Shown in pieces: positions 18,901 to 27,033 of a stretch of DNA of 43,509 nucleotides. Both the position numbers and the translations under genes were made by a program. The notes under the pieces are model-generated. The model saw only the letters and a program-made list of their open reading frames with translations. It was not told the DNA's origin and ran no database searches. The number at the start of each line of letters is the position of its first letter. Position 1 is the stretch's first letter. Source of the DNA: Thiobacillus sp. (GTDB lineage: Bacteria > Pseudomonadota > Gammaproteobacteria > Burkholderiales > Thiobacillaceae); the NCBI GenBank assembly GCA_024708885.1, contig JANJXT010000047.1:1-43509 (forward strand). The letters are read 5' to 3'.

Positions 18901-19191
18901 GATGCTGAGCTTCGCCTGCTCGTCGATTTGCCAGCCGGCCTGCTGCAGGCGCTGCAGGAAATCCGGCAGGTGGGTGTAGCCGAGGCGCACGTCGTACGGC
19001 CCGGCGCCCGGATAGCGGATGCGCTCGGATGGCCCCGGCTTCAGCTGCCAGGTCATTTTCTGCGCGGTCTTTGCGAGATATCGGGCTTCCAGCGCCGAGG
19101 ACAGCAGTTCCCAGGCGACGAGGCCGAGCACGCCCAGCGTCAGCAGCGCGAGGACAAAGCCGATGAGGAGACGCCGCGAGAGTTTCGACAT
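15994..19191 (-). CDS. Large class A penicillin-binding protein (transglycosylase and transpeptidase)
   Basis: 1065 residues, longer than usual class A PBPs (about 750-850). One N-terminal membrane anchor (LLIGFVLALLTLGVLGLVAW) is followed by a GT51 glycosyltransferase with catalytic Glu157 in YIENRELL, the GGST motif (VPGGSTLPTQIEKY) and the later TVTAYLNTVPL. The transpeptidase domain has the SxxK Ser488 (GSTAKLRTL), the SxN motif S593-V-N (RNSVNLVYI) and the KTG motif at 913 (GGKTGTGD). About 320 residues separate SxN from KTG, more than usual. The last 95 residues are Pro/Ala-rich. It polymerises and crosslinks peptidoglycan in the periplasm. It starts 2 bp after hemF and probably shares its transcript. 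Confidence 0.88.
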   Translation of the reverse strand: MSKLSRRLLIGFVLALLTLGVLGLVAWELLSSALEARYLAKTAQKMTWQLKPGPSERIRYPGAGPYDVRLGYTHLPDFLQRLQQAGWQIDEQAKLSIQMARVADLGLFLPYHEKDQAGITLYDSAGLPLYASRQPTRAYENFAAIPPVLVSALLYIENRELLSEEFPTRNPAVEWDRLAQALLEKGISLVDRNRNVPGGSTLPTQIEKYRHSPEGLTANMREKLRQMTTASLRAYLNGPNTLAMRRETVTAYLNTVPLAAAPRHGEVHGVGDGLWAWYGLDFDDVNRTLAKAPQDKDARYASALKHALSLIVAERRPSYYLASNRKALDALTDDHLDLLANAGVIPRELAVQAKAVKLRATSQRVDPPPPHFVEQKAANAQRIRVAALLGVPRLYDLDRLDLVVDTSINQAAQQIVSRYLQSLARPEAAAASGLIGHRLLSPDNPLAAVIYSFTLYEKTAQGNLLRVQADNLNQPFDINSQARLDLGSTAKLRTLVTYLEIIARLHGEYRSLEPKALTLKSLPQRDVLAQWVAARLLADRDEPLAATLDAAMERMYSATPEPFFTGGGLHNFANFDAKDNGRVMDVWEATRNSVNLVYIRIMRDIVRHYASNTPGAAARVLEDASNPLRETYLARFVEQEGRVYINRFYQRHKALTPARMAEDLYTRAGASARRYTAVYRYLEPDADFAAWVQALHAHVPASTALGQKALQALYREHAPDAYSLADRGYIAQLHPLELWVVKTLRSAPQTDLKALYETGAGVRLEVYDWLFRTSRKNAQDTRIQSLLEVEAFDRLLADWKRLGYPFDTITPSYATAIGSSGDRPAALAELMGILVNDGVRRPLASLTGMRFAADTPYDTRLSPKSPASERLMPAEVAQTVRRALAQVVESGTAVRLAGALKDPAGNRLTLGGKTGTGDHRFERYGKGGQLLESRVVNRTATFAFYLGDRYFGTLTALVPGEQAGRFGFTSSLTAQILKTLLPPLQPHLYPEPPAPAAAAVPPVEAPAADAPPTAPAPRPPAKEKPDGSTSQADPQVRQPASGGFPEDLEPSIEPAPSAGAPPAAH

Positions 19192-19193
19192 CG

Positions 19194-20105
19194 CTAAACC
19201 CAGTCGCGCACGACCAGGAACTGAGCGGTGAGCGCGGCTTCCGGCGTGCCGGCTGCGGGCTGCCAGTCATAGCGCCACTTCACCAGCGGCGGCAGCGACA
19301 TCAGGATCGACTCGGTGCGCCCGCCCGACTGCAGGCCGAACAGCGTGCCGCGATCGTGGACCAGGTTGAATTCGACATAGCGCCCGCGGCGATACGCCTG
19401 GAAGTCGCGTTCGCGTTCGCCGTAGGGCATGTCGCGACGGCGTGCGAGGATGGGCAGGTAGGCACCGAGAAAGGCGTCGCCGACGCTGCGCGTCATGGCG
19501 AAGGTGCGCTCGAAGCCGCCTTCGGCAAAATCGTCGAAGAAGATGCCGCCGATGCCGCGCGGCTCGTTGCGGTGTTTGAGAAAGAAGTAACGGTCGCACC
19601 ATGCCTTGAAGCGGGGATGCAAGCCGGCCCCGAACGGATCGAGCGCGTCCTTGCAGGCGGTGTGGAAGTGGCGCGCGTCGTCCTCGAAACCGTAGTAGGG
19701 CGTCAAATCCATGCCGCCGCCGAACCACCACACCGGTGCCTCGCCGTCCTTCATCGCGACGAAGCAGCGCACGTTCAGGTGCACGGTCGGCGCGTAGGGG
19801 TTCTTCGGGTGCAGCACCAGCGAGACGCCCATCGCCTCCCAGCGCCGCCCGGCGAGTTCCGGCCGGTGCGCGCTGGCCGAGGGCGGCAACTGGCTGCCCA
19901 GCACATGCGAGAAGTTCACCCCGCCGCGCTCGAAGACCTTGCCCTCCTCGATCAGGCGCGAGATGCCGCCGCCGCCCTCGGGGCGCTGCCAGGCGTCGGC
20001 GCGGAAGGATTCGCCGTCGGCGGCCTCGAGCGCGGCGACGATGCGGGTTTGCAGGCCGAGCAGCCAGGTCTTGACGGCGGCGGTATCGAAAGCTTGGGTG
20101 GACAT
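19194..20105 (-). CDS. hemF: Oxygen-dependent coproporphyrinogen III oxidase
   Basis: 303 residues from the ATG at 20105, near the 299 of the Escherichia coli enzyme. It catalyses oxidative decarboxylation of coproporphyrinogen III to protoporphyrinogen IX in haem synthesis and uses O2. Family blocks are all present: [71 protein letters not shown] and [20 protein letters not shown]. The start codon shares one base with the tsaC stop (TGATG), so the two are coupled. Longer readings to 20294 run through tsaC and are not real. Confidence 0.97.
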   Translation of the reverse strand: MSTQAFDTAAVKTWLLGLQTRIVAALEAADGESFRADAWQRPEGGGGISRLIEEGKVFERGGVNFSHVLGSQLPPSASAHRPELAGRRWEAMGVSLVLHPKNPYAPTVHLNVRCFVAMKDGEAPVWWFGGGMDLTPYYGFEDDARHFHTACKDALDPFGAGLHPRFKAWCDRYFFLKHRNEPRGIGGIFFDDFAEGGFERTFAMTRSVGDAFLGAYLPILARRRDMPYGERERDFQAYRRGRYVEFNLVHDRGTLFGLQSGGRTESILMSLPPLVKWRYDWQPAAGTPEAALTAQFLVVRDWV

Positions 20106-20653
20106 CAGGGTCGCAACACAGTGCCGCTGGCCAGGTCGATGAGGGTGGAAGGGCGTTTGCGCGCGCCGATGCGGCCACCGATCACGCACACCCGCGCGCC
20201 GAACATTCTGCGGCATTGCGCGGCGGTTTTGGCGGGTTTCTGGCCGCTTCGGTTGGCACTGGTCGACACCAGGGCCAGGCCGAGCCTGCGACACAGGCGC
20301 GCGGCAACAGGGTGCGCGGTGACACGCACGGCGATCGTCGGGCGGCCGCCCGTGAGCCGCGTGGGACAGGCGGACGATGCCGGCACCACCCAGGTGACCG
20401 GCCCCGGCCAGCTGTGCCGCATGCGCGCCAGGTCCGCCGGCGGCAGGGGGGCGACGAAGCGGCGCAGGGGGGCGAAGCGATCGGCGATCAGCAGCAGCCC
20501 CTTGCCGGCATCGCGCCCCTTGAGCGCGATGAGGCGCCGGAGCGCCCGCTCATTGCGCGGATCGCAGCCGAGGCCATAGCAGGACTCGGTGGGGTAGGCG
20601 ATCAGCCCGCCGCGCGTAAGGTGTGCGCGGAGCTCGGCCAGCTCGCCCCTCAC
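20105..20653 (-). CDS. tsaC: Threonylcarbamoyl-AMP synthase, Sua5/YrdC family
   Basis: 182 residues, close to TsaC of E. coli (190). It makes threonylcarbamoyl-AMP from threonine, bicarbonate and ATP for the t6A37 modification of tRNAs reading ANN codons. The YrdC signature is visible: [18 protein letters not shown] near the N-terminus, the ATP/substrate-binding region [22 protein letters not shown], and [13 protein letters not shown]. There is no C-terminal Sua5 domain, so it is the short TsaC form. It lies 10 bp after purD and overlaps hemF by 1 bp. Confidence 0.93.
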   Translation of the reverse strand: MRGELAELRAHLTRGGLIAYPTESCYGLGCDPRNERALRRLIALKGRDAGKGLLLIADRFAPLRRFVAPLPPADLARMRHSWPGPVTWVVPASSACPTRLTGGRPTIAVRVTAHPVAARLCRRLGLALVSTSANRSGQKPAKTAAQCRRMFGARVCVIGGRIGARKRPSTLIDLASGTVLRP

Positions 20654-20663
20654 GCCTCACGCC

Positions 20664-21938
20664 TCACTTTTTTCGTTCCAGCGCCCGCCAGCCGATGTCG
20701 CGGCGGTACTGCATGCCGTCGAAATGGATCGCCGCGACGGCGTCGTAGGCGCGCTTCTGCGCCATGCGCACGCTGTCGCCGAGCGCAGTCACCGCCAGCA
20801 CGCGGCCGCCGCTCACCACGGTGCGATCCGCTGTCAGCGTCGTACCGGCGTGAAAGACGTGCAGGTCGTCGGCGGCGGCCGGCAGCGGGCCGATGGCCGC
20901 GCCCTGTTGCGGCGCGTCCGGGTAGCCTTTGGCGGCGAGCACGACGGCGAGCGCGGTGCGGCGGTCCCATTCCGCCTCGACCTGGTCGAGACGGCCTTCG
21001 ATGGCGACCTCGAACAGCGTGACGAGGTCGGATTTCAGCCGCATCATGATCGGCTGCGTTTCCGGATCGCCCATGCGGCAGTTGAATTCGAGCACCCGCG
21101 GTGCGCCGTCCGCGCCGACCATGATGCCGGCGTAGAGAAAGCCGGTGTAGCGGATGCCGTCGGCGGCCATGCCTTCGACGACGGGGTGGATCACCTCGCG
21201 CATGATGCGTGCGTGCAGCTCGGGGGTGACCACCGGCGCCGGCGAATACGCGCCCATGCCGCCGGTGTTGGGGCCAAGGTCGCGGTCCAGCAGGCGCTTG
21301 TGGTCCTGGCTCGAGGCGAGCGCGAGCACGTGCTCGCCGTCGACCATGACGATGAAGCTCGCTTCCTCGCCCGTGAGACATTCCTCGATCACCACGCGAT
21401 GGCCGGCCTCGCCCATGCTGTTGCCGGCGAGCATGGCGTCGACCGCGGCGTGCGCGTCGTCGAGCGTCGCGGCGACGACCACCCCCTTGCCGGCGGCCAG
21501 GCCATCGGCCTTCACCACGATGGGCGCGCCCCGTTCGTCGATGCAGGCATGCGCCGCGGCGGCGTCGGTGAAGGTGGCGAACGCCGCGGTGGGTATGCCG
21601 TGGCGCGCCATGAACTGCTTGGCGAAATCCTTCGAGCTTTCCAGCTGCGCCGCGGCGGCGCTCGGGCCGAAGATCCTGAGATCCGCGGCGCGGAAGGCGT
21701 CGACCACGCCCGCGGCGAGCGGCGCCTCGGGCCCCACCACGGTCAGCGCGATGTCCTCGCGGCGGGCGAACTCGACCAGCGCGGGAATGTCCGTGATCGC
21801 CACATTGGCGACACCGTCTTCACTGGCGGTGCCGCCGTTGCCGGGCGCGACGAAAACCTGGGAGGCCTTGGGTGATTGCGCGAGCTTCCACGCCAGCGCG
21901 TGTTCGCGTCCGCCGGAGCCGATGACGAGGAGTTTCAT
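20664..21938 (-). CDS. purD: Phosphoribosylamine-glycine ligase
   Basis: 424 residues, close to the 429 of E. coli PurD. It joins phosphoribosylamine and glycine with ATP in the second step of purine synthesis. The sequence starts MKLLVIGSGGREHALAWKLA and has the ATP-grasp elements APIVVKADGLAAGKGVVVA, EECLTGEEASFIVMVDG, DHKRLLDRDLGPNTGGMGAY and EFNCRMGDPETQPIMMRL. It follows purH after a 160-bp gap occupied by a long palindrome, so purine genes are kept together but possibly separated at the transcript level by that structure. Confidence 0.98.
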   Translation of the reverse strand: MKLLVIGSGGREHALAWKLAQSPKASQVFVAPGNGGTASEDGVANVAITDIPALVEFARREDIALTVVGPEAPLAAGVVDAFRAADLRIFGPSAAAAQLESSKDFAKQFMARHGIPTAAFATFTDAAAAHACIDERGAPIVVKADGLAAGKGVVVAATLDDAHAAVDAMLAGNSMGEAGHRVVIEECLTGEEASFIVMVDGEHVLALASSQDHKRLLDRDLGPNTGGMGAYSPAPVVTPELHARIMREVIHPVVEGMAADGIRYTGFLYAGIMVGADGAPRVLEFNCRMGDPETQPIMMRLKSDLVTLFEVAIEGRLDQVEAEWDRRTALAVVLAAKGYPDAPQQGAAIGPLPAAADDLHVFHAGTTLTADRTVVSGGRVLAVTALGDSVRMAQKRAYDAVAAIHFDGMQYRRDIGWRALERKK

Positions 21939-21965
21939 AAGGGTGTGAGGGGTTGGTTAGGGACG

Positions 21966-22096
21966 AGGGGCTAGGAGCTAGGGACTAGGGATTAGGGGGC
22001 TTTGTGCGGCTTCGCCGCGCTGGAAATTCAAGTGGTGCGGCGAAGCCGCTCATCCCCTAGCCCCTAAATCCTAGTCCCTAGCTCCTAGCCCCTCAC
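21966..22096. repeat. Long nested inverted repeat (cruciform-type) between purH and purD
   Basis: The outer left arm gaggggctaggagctaggga and onward (about 21966-22000) matches the reverse complement of the right arm (about 22052-22094) over more than 30 bp with one or two differences. The arms are themselves built from short ctaggnnctaggg units. An inner pair, gcggcttcgccgc and gcggcgaagccgc (about 22006-22018 and 22037-22049), nests inside it. In RNA this would form a long hairpin in the purH-purD gap. It may be a mobile palindrome or a transcript-processing or attenuation structure. Confidence 0.85.
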
Positions 22097-22098
22097 AA

Positions 22099-23658
22099 TC
22101 AATGCCGAAAATGCCGTGTTCCCGTGAACACCATGGCGATGCCGTGTTCGTTGGCCGCGGCGATGACTTCCTCGTCGCGCATCGAGCCGCCGGGCTGGAT
22201 CACGGCCTGGATGCCGGCTGCCGCCGCCTGGTCGATGCCGTCGCGGAAGGGGAAGAAGGCGTCGCTCGCCATGACCGAGCCGGGCACGGGCAGGCCGGCG
22301 TGCTCGGCCTTGATCGCGGCGATGCGCGCGGAGTTGACGCGGCTCATCTGGCCGGCGCCGACGCCGACGGTCATGCGGTCTTTGGCATAGACGATGGCGT
22401 TGGACTTGACGAACTTGGCGACGCGCCAGGCGAACAGCAGGTCGTCCATCTCTTTTTCAGTGGGTGCGCGCGCCGTCACGACTTTCAGCTCGGCGTTGAG
22501 CAGCACGTCGGCCTCCTGCACCAGCAGACCGCCGGCCACGCGCTTCATGTCGAGTTGGGCCACGCTTTCTGCCCACGCGCCGCATTCGAGCAGGCGCACG
22601 TTCTTCTTGGCGGCGACGGCGGCGGAGGCTTCCGGGCTCACCTCGGGGGCGACGATGACCTCGACGAACTGGCGTTCGACGATGGCGGCCGCGGTGGCGC
22701 CGTCGAGGCGGCCGTTGAAGGCGATGATGCCGCCGAAGGCCGATTCGGGATCGGTCCTGTAGGCGCGGTCGTAGGCTTCCATGAGGGTCGTGCCGTAGGC
22801 GACGCCGCACGGGTTGGCGTGCTTGACGATGACGCAGGCCGGCGCGGCGTCGAACTGCTTCACGCATTCGAGCGCGGCGTCGGTGTCCGCGATGTTGTTG
22901 TAGGACAGTTCCTTGCCCTGGATCTGCCGTGCAGTGGAAATCGTGCCGGCGGGCGCGTTCGTCGCGACGTAGAAGGCGCCCGCCTGGTGCGGGTTCTCGC
23001 CGTAGCGGCAGATCTGCGCGCGGGTGAAGTTCAGGTTGAGGCGTTCGCCGAACCGCCCCTTCTCACCGGCGTCGTCGAGCGCGGTGAGGTAGTTGGAAAT
23101 CGCGCTGTCGTATTCGGCGGTGTGGCTGAATGCCTTTTTCGCCAGCCCGAAGCGGGTGGCGTCGGAGAGTGCGCCGCCGTTGGCCTGCATTTCGGACACC
23201 AGCGCCGGGTAATCGGCGGGGTCGGTGACGATGGCGACGAAGCGGTGGTTCTTGGCCGACGAGCGCACCATCGCCGGGCCGCCGATGTCGATGTTCTCGA
23301 TGGCGTCGTCGAGCGTGTGGGGTTTGGCGACGGTGGCGGCGAAGGGGTAGAGGTTGACGCACACCAGGTCGATGTTGGGGATGCCGTGCTGCTGCATCGT
23401 CGCCACGTGATCGGCAAGGTCGCGCCGCCCGAGGATGCCGCCGTGCACCTTCGGGTGCAGGGTCTTGACGCGGCCGTCGAGCATTTCCGGGAAACCGGTG
23501 TATTCGCTGACGTCGATCACCGCGAGACCGGCGTCGCGCAGGGCCTTGGCGGTGCCGCCGGTGGACAGGAGTTCGACGCCCGCGGCGGCGAGTGCGCGGG
23601 CGAAGTCGACAAGACCGGTCTTGTCGGAAACGGAAAGAAGTGCGCGCTGTATTTTCAT
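22099..23658 (-). CDS. purH: Bifunctional AICAR transformylase / IMP cyclohydrolase
   Basis: 519 residues (E. coli PurH 529). It carries out the last two steps of IMP synthesis: formyl transfer to AICAR and ring closure. The N-terminal IMP cyclohydrolase domain (to about 195) starts [19 protein letters not shown] and has [30 protein letters not shown] and [14 protein letters not shown]. The transformylase domain includes [29 protein letters not shown] and, near the end, [20 protein letters not shown] with [12 protein letters not shown]. It starts 22 bp after fis and is probably in the same transcript. Confidence 0.98.
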   Translation of the reverse strand: MKIQRALLSVSDKTGLVDFARALAAAGVELLSTGGTAKALRDAGLAVIDVSEYTGFPEMLDGRVKTLHPKVHGGILGRRDLADHVATMQQHGIPNIDLVCVNLYPFAATVAKPHTLDDAIENIDIGGPAMVRSSAKNHRFVAIVTDPADYPALVSEMQANGGALSDATRFGLAKKAFSHTAEYDSAISNYLTALDDAGEKGRFGERLNLNFTRAQICRYGENPHQAGAFYVATNAPAGTISTARQIQGKELSYNNIADTDAALECVKQFDAAPACVIVKHANPCGVAYGTTLMEAYDRAYRTDPESAFGGIIAFNGRLDGATAAAIVERQFVEVIVAPEVSPEASAAVAAKKNVRLLECGAWAESVAQLDMKRVAGGLLVQEADVLLNAELKVVTARAPTEKEMDDLLFAWRVAKFVKSNAIVYAKDRMTVGVGAGQMSRVNSARIAAIKAEHAGLPVPGSVMASDAFFPFRDGIDQAAAAGIQAVIQPGGSMRDEEVIAAANEHGIAMVFTGTRHFRH

Positions 23659-23680
23659 TGCGGCGAGGGTCGTGAGGAGG

Positions 23681-23920
23681 TCAGTCGGAAAGGCCGTGCT
23701 CGCGCATTTTCTTGCGCAGGGTGTTGCGGTTGATGCCGAGCATGTCGGCGGCGCGCGTCTGATTGCCTTCGGCGCGGTCGAGGATGTAGACGAGCAGCGG
23801 TTTTTCCACTGCGCTCAGCACCATGTCGTAGACGCCTGCAGGGCATTCGCCGTCGAGGTCCTTGAAGTAGCGATTCAGCGACCGCCGCAGGCAGGCGGCG
23901 ATTTCGTTTTCTTCGATCAT
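23681..23920 (-). CDS. fis: Fis-family nucleoid-associated transcription regulator
   Basis: 79 residues, shorter than enterobacterial Fis (98). It lacks most of the N-terminal beta-hairpin arm, as is usual in betaproteobacteria. The C-terminal helix-turn-helix is clear: [20 protein letters not shown] followed by [14 protein letters not shown]. Fis dimers bend DNA and act on rRNA and many other promoters. It sits 15 bp after dusB, the conserved dusB-fis order of proteobacteria, and 22 bp before purH. Confidence 0.95.
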   Translation of the reverse strand: MIEENEIAACLRRSLNRYFKDLDGECPAGVYDMVLSAVEKPLLVYILDRAEGNQTRAADMLGINRNTLRKKMREHGLSD

Positions 23921-23935
23921 TGTTGAAGTCCCCCT

Positions 23936-24976
23936 TTATGCCGCGAGCCGTGAAGCCGGCGGCCGGTCCTGCATGGCTTGCGTGGCGTAGCACAGCCGGC
24001 TGTTGGCGCGGGCCGCCTGCGCGAAGTACGCGTTCACCACCGCGAGCTGTTCGTCGACGCCGTCGAGTTGGTTCATGGCGTGGCGGAAGGCGCTGCTGCC
24101 GACCAGTCCCTTCGTGTACCAGGAAATGTGCTTGCGCGCCACGCGCACCCCGGTGACTTCACCGTAGAAGGCGTACAGGTCGTGCAGATGGCCGGTCAGC
24201 ACGGCGTGGATCTCGGCCACCTCCGGCTCGGGCAGGTGCGCGCCGGTGGCGAGGAAATGCGCGATCTCGCGGAAGATCCACGGCCGGCCCTGCGCCGCGC
24301 GGCCGATCATGACGGCGTCGGCGCCCGTGTAGTCGAGCACGTGCTTCGCCTTTTCCGGCGTGGCGATGTCGCCGTTGGCGATCACCGGAATCGTCGCCTC
24401 GGCCTTGACGGCCTTGATGGTATCGTACTCGGCCTCGCCGGTGTACGCGCAGGCCCGGGTGCGGCCGTGGATCGCCAGCGCCTGCACGCCGGCGTTTTCG
24501 GCGATGCGCAGGATGGTGCGCGCGTTGCGGTGCTCGCGGTCCCAGCCGGTGCGGATCTTCAGCGTCACCGGCACTTCGGGTACCGCCTTCACCACCGCGT
24601 CGAGGATGCGCCCGACCAGCGTTTCGTCCTGCAGCAGGGCCGAACCCGCCATCACGTTGCACACCTTCTTCGCCGGACAGCCCATGTTGATGTCGATGAT
24701 CTGCGCGCCACGGTCGACGTTGTGGCGCGCCGCCTGCGCCAGCATCGCCGGGTCGGCGCCGGCGATCTGCACGCTGATCGGGTCGACCTCGCCTTCGTGG
24801 TTGGCGCGTCGCGCGGTCTTCGCCGAACCGTACAGCAGCGAGTTCGAAGTCACCATCTCGGACACGGCCATGCCCGCGCCGAGCTGCTTGCACAGCTGGC
24901 GGAACGGCCGGTCGGTCACCCCGGCCATGGGGGCGACGATCAGACGGTTCTTGAGGTGATGGGGACCGATGCGCAT
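23936..24976 (-). CDS. dusB: tRNA-dihydrouridine synthase B
   Basis: 346 residues from [20 protein letters not shown]. It is a flavin enzyme that reduces uridine to dihydrouridine in tRNA (position 17 for DusB of E. coli). The TIM-barrel signature is present: FMN-binding start [44 protein letters not shown] with the catalytic Cys, [31 protein letters not shown] and [13 protein letters not shown]. It is the first gene of the minus-strand group dusB-fis-purH. It diverges from mscL across a 129-bp gap, which should hold both promoters. Confidence 0.97.
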   Translation of the reverse strand: MRIGPHHLKNRLIVAPMAGVTDRPFRQLCKQLGAGMAVSEMVTSNSLLYGSAKTARRANHEGEVDPISVQIAGADPAMLAQAARHNVDRGAQIIDINMGCPAKKVCNVMAGSALLQDETLVGRILDAVVKAVPEVPVTLKIRTGWDREHRNARTILRIAENAGVQALAIHGRTRACAYTGEAEYDTIKAVKAEATIPVIANGDIATPEKAKHVLDYTGADAVMIGRAAQGRPWIFREIAHFLATGAHLPEPEVAEIHAVLTGHLHDLYAFYGEVTGVRVARKHISWYTKGLVGSSAFRHAMNQLDGVDEQLAVVNAYFAQAARANSRLCYATQAMQDRPPASRLAA

Positions 24977-25105
24977 AAGGGGGCGGATTTTACTCTTCCC
25001 GGCGCCCCCGACCAAGCCGCGGGAATATTTACAGTCTGTGACTGGAGCAGGCCCTGTTCCCTGTCTATGATGTGGGTCTCGATCAACATCAAGGAGGGGG
25101 CGAGC

Positions 25106-25528
25106 ATGAGCTTCATGTCCGAGTTCAGGGAATTCGCGGTCAAGGGCAACGCCATGGACCTGGCGGTGGGCGTCATCATCGGCGCCGCGTTCGGCAAGAT
25201 CGTCGAATCCATCGTCAATGACCTCATCATGCCGGTCATCGGCGCGATTTTCGGCGGCTTCGATTTCACCAACCTGTTCCTGCCGCTGCGGGCCGTCCCG
25301 GACGGTGTCGCCGATACCCTCGCCGCGGTGAAGGAGGCGGGCGTACCGGTGTTCGCCTACGGCAGCTTCCTCACCATCCTGCTGAATTTCATTATTCTGG
25401 CGTTCATCGTGTTCATTCTGATCAAGCAGCTGAATCGCCTGAAAAAAGCCCCGCCCGCCGCCGCGCCCGCCGCGCCGCCGGAGGACATCGTGCTGCTGCG
25501 CGAAATCCGCGACAGCCTGAAAAAGTAG
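25106..25528 (+). CDS. mscL: Large-conductance mechanosensitive channel
   Basis: 140 residues (E. coli 136). It forms a homopentameric inner-membrane pore that opens under osmotic downshock. The N-terminal amphipathic helix and TM1 read [20 protein letters not shown] and [22 protein letters not shown]2 is [20 protein letters not shown], followed by the basic [11 protein letters not shown]. The C-terminal bundle has an Ala/Pro linker and ends [10 protein letters not shown]. The AAGGAGG ribosome-binding site at 25091-25097 supports the start at 25106. Confidence 0.97.
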   Translation: MSFMSEFREFAVKGNAMDLAVGVIIGAAFGKIVESIVNDLIMPVIGAIFGGFDFTNLFLPLRAVPDGVADTLAAVKEAGVPVFAYGSFLTILLNFIILAFIVFILIKQLNRLKKAPPAAAPAAPPEDIVLLREIRDSLKK

Positions 25529-25625
25529 ATTTCGCGGCGCCTGCGCCGTGTCAAGCGACCTGTTGTGCCGCTGCAACCGCAGCGTCGCTGCGGTGCCGCG
25601 CACCGGCTCCGGGCTCGGCCCCGCT

Positions 25626-25634
25626 TGGTACAAT
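25626..25634 (+). promoter_or_regulatory. Possible extended -10 promoter of the OmpA-family gene
   Basis: TGGTACAAT fits an extended -10 box (TGn plus TACAAT) 65 bp upstream of the OmpA-family start. No good -35 box is visible at the expected distance. Confidence 0.3.
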
Positions 25635-25699
25635 CGCAGCATTCGAGCGGCGGCGCGCCGCATGCTTTGCCGGCCTATTGGAATCTGAGGAGTGGAAAC

Positions 25700-26971
25700 A
25701 TGAAACACACACATCGCATGGTCGTGCTCGCTGCCTTGCTCGCAGCAGCGGGCAGCGCAGGTGCCGCGGACATGCCCGAGCGCAGCGTGGGCGTGCTGCT
25801 GGGCGGCGGCTGGGCCGACGGGGATCTGGTCGGCGGCAAGGACGGCGAGGTCAATCCGCTGTTCGGCCTGCGCTACGGCCAGCGTCTGCGCGAGGACGTC
25901 AATTTCTTCGGCGACCTCGTCCATGGTCCGTACGACGGCAACGCAGCCGGCGTCGGCGATGCCGATGTGACCACGCTGCGTGGCGGCCTCGAGTGGCTGA
26001 TTTCGCGCCAGCAGCGTTACAACTGGTTTCTTTCGGGCGGCCTCGGGCTGATGAACGTCAACACCGACAGCGGCCCCGATTTTACGCGTCCCATGGCCTC
26101 GCTCGGCGTCGGCCAGGACTGGGCGGTCGGTGCGAACGACGCGTTCCGCTGGGAGCTGCGTGCCGACCAGTCGTTCGGCAACAGCAGCCTGCCGGGTGGC
26201 GGGTTGAGCAATGTGCAGGCCCTGCTCGGCTACTCCTGGGGTCTTGGCGCGCCTGCCGACAGCGACGGCGATGGCGTGCCCAACCGCCTCGACCAGTGTC
26301 CCGACACGCCCAAGGGCGCCAAGGTCGACGCCCGGGGCTGTCCGCTGGACAGCGACGGCGACGGCGTGTTCGACGGCATCGACCAGTGCCCCGATACGCC
26401 CGCGGGGGTGAAGGTCGACGTTCGGGGCTGTCCGCTGGACAGCGACGGCGACGGCATTCCCGACTACAAGGACGCGTGTCCCACGGTGCCCGCACCGGGT
26501 ACGGCGGACGGTTGCCCGCTCGACAGCGACGGCGACGGCATTCCCGACGCGATGGACAAGTGTCCCACGGTGCCCGCACCCGGCACGGTCGACGGCTGCC
26601 CGCCCAAGGCCGAGGAAGCGGCGCCCGCGCCGAAGAAACTGGTTCTTGAAGGCGTCAATTTCGACAATGACAGCGCCCGGCTGCGTGCGGACGCGGCTGC
26701 GATCCTCGATCAGGCCGCCGCCACGCTCAAGGAATGGGGCGAGATCAAGGTCGAGGTCGCCGGGCACGCCGACTCGGTCAGCTCCGACGCCTACAACGAG
26801 CAGCTGTCGCAACGCCGTGCCGAGGCGGTACGGGCCTACCTCATCGGCAGGGGCATCGCCGCGGAGCGGCTGAGCGCGAAGGGCTACGGCGAATCGCAAC
26901 CGATCGCCGACAACGACAGCGCGGAAGGCCGCGCGAAGAACCGCCGCGTCGAACTGGTGCCGCAGCAGTAA
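25700..26971 (+). CDS. OmpA-family outer-membrane protein with thrombospondin type 3 repeats
   Basis: 423 residues from the ATG at 25700, with GAGGAGTGG just upstream. It has a signal peptide (HRMVVLAALLAAAGSAGAAD) and an N-terminal beta-barrel of about 170 residues ending QALLGYSWGLG. Next come four to five calcium-binding thrombospondin type 3 units of the form DSDGDG(V/I)PxxxDxCP (about residues 190-295). The C-terminal OmpA domain binds peptidoglycan: VNFDNDSARLRADAAAILDQ, VAGHADSVSSDAYNEQLSQR and AKGYGESQPIADN ... AKNRRVEL. It links the outer membrane to the cell wall, and the calcium repeats form a spacer. It ends at a strong terminator shared with polA. Confidence 0.92.
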   Translation: MKHTHRMVVLAALLAAAGSAGAADMPERSVGVLLGGGWADGDLVGGKDGEVNPLFGLRYGQRLREDVNFFGDLVHGPYDGNAAGVGDADVTTLRGGLEWLISRQQRYNWFLSGGLGLMNVNTDSGPDFTRPMASLGVGQDWAVGANDAFRWELRADQSFGNSSLPGGGLSNVQALLGYSWGLGAPADSDGDGVPNRLDQCPDTPKGAKVDARGCPLDSDGDGVFDGIDQCPDTPAGVKVDVRGCPLDSDGDGIPDYKDACPTVPAPGTADGCPLDSDGDGIPDAMDKCPTVPAPGTVDGCPPKAEEAAPAPKKLVLEGVNFDNDSARLRADAAAILDQAAATLKEWGEIKVEVAGHADSVSSDAYNEQLSQRRAEAVRAYLIGRGIAAERLSAKGYGESQPIADNDSAEGRAKNRRVELVPQQ

Positions 26972-26990
26972 ACGGGTCGACGCAGCAAGA

Positions 26991-27018
26991 AAAACGGGTG
27001 CCTCGGCACCCGTTTTTT
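26991..27018. terminator. Bidirectional rho-independent terminator between ompA-like gene and polA
   Basis: AAAACGGGTGCC (26991-27002) pairs perfectly with GGCACCCGTTTT (27005-27016), giving a 12-bp stem with a very short loop. T-runs lie on both strands (TTTTTT on plus at 27013-27018, and the complement of AAAAA at 26990-26994 on minus). It ends the plus-strand OmpA-family gene and the minus-strand polA, which converge here. Confidence 0.92.
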
Positions 27019-27033
27019 ACGCGCCCGGCACCG

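Noticed and set aside
16435-19197. 920-codon plus-strand frame opposite the penicillin-binding protein
   Set aside because: No motif, shadow composition, and the opposite strand carries all PBP catalytic motifs.
19194-20294. Longer HemF reaching to 20294
   Set aside because: The extra N-terminus overlaps tsaC in full and lacks family similarity; the TGATG junction at 20105 gives the right length.
26270-26600. Repeated DNA in the OmpA-family gene as a possible CRISPR or tandem-repeat element
   Set aside because: The repeats are in-frame thrombospondin type 3 units (DSDGDG), explained by the protein.
23936-26899. 987-codon minus-strand frame as a long DusB fusion
   Set aside because: Only the part from 24976 downward is DusB. 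The upstream part is antisense to mscL and the OmpA-family gene.
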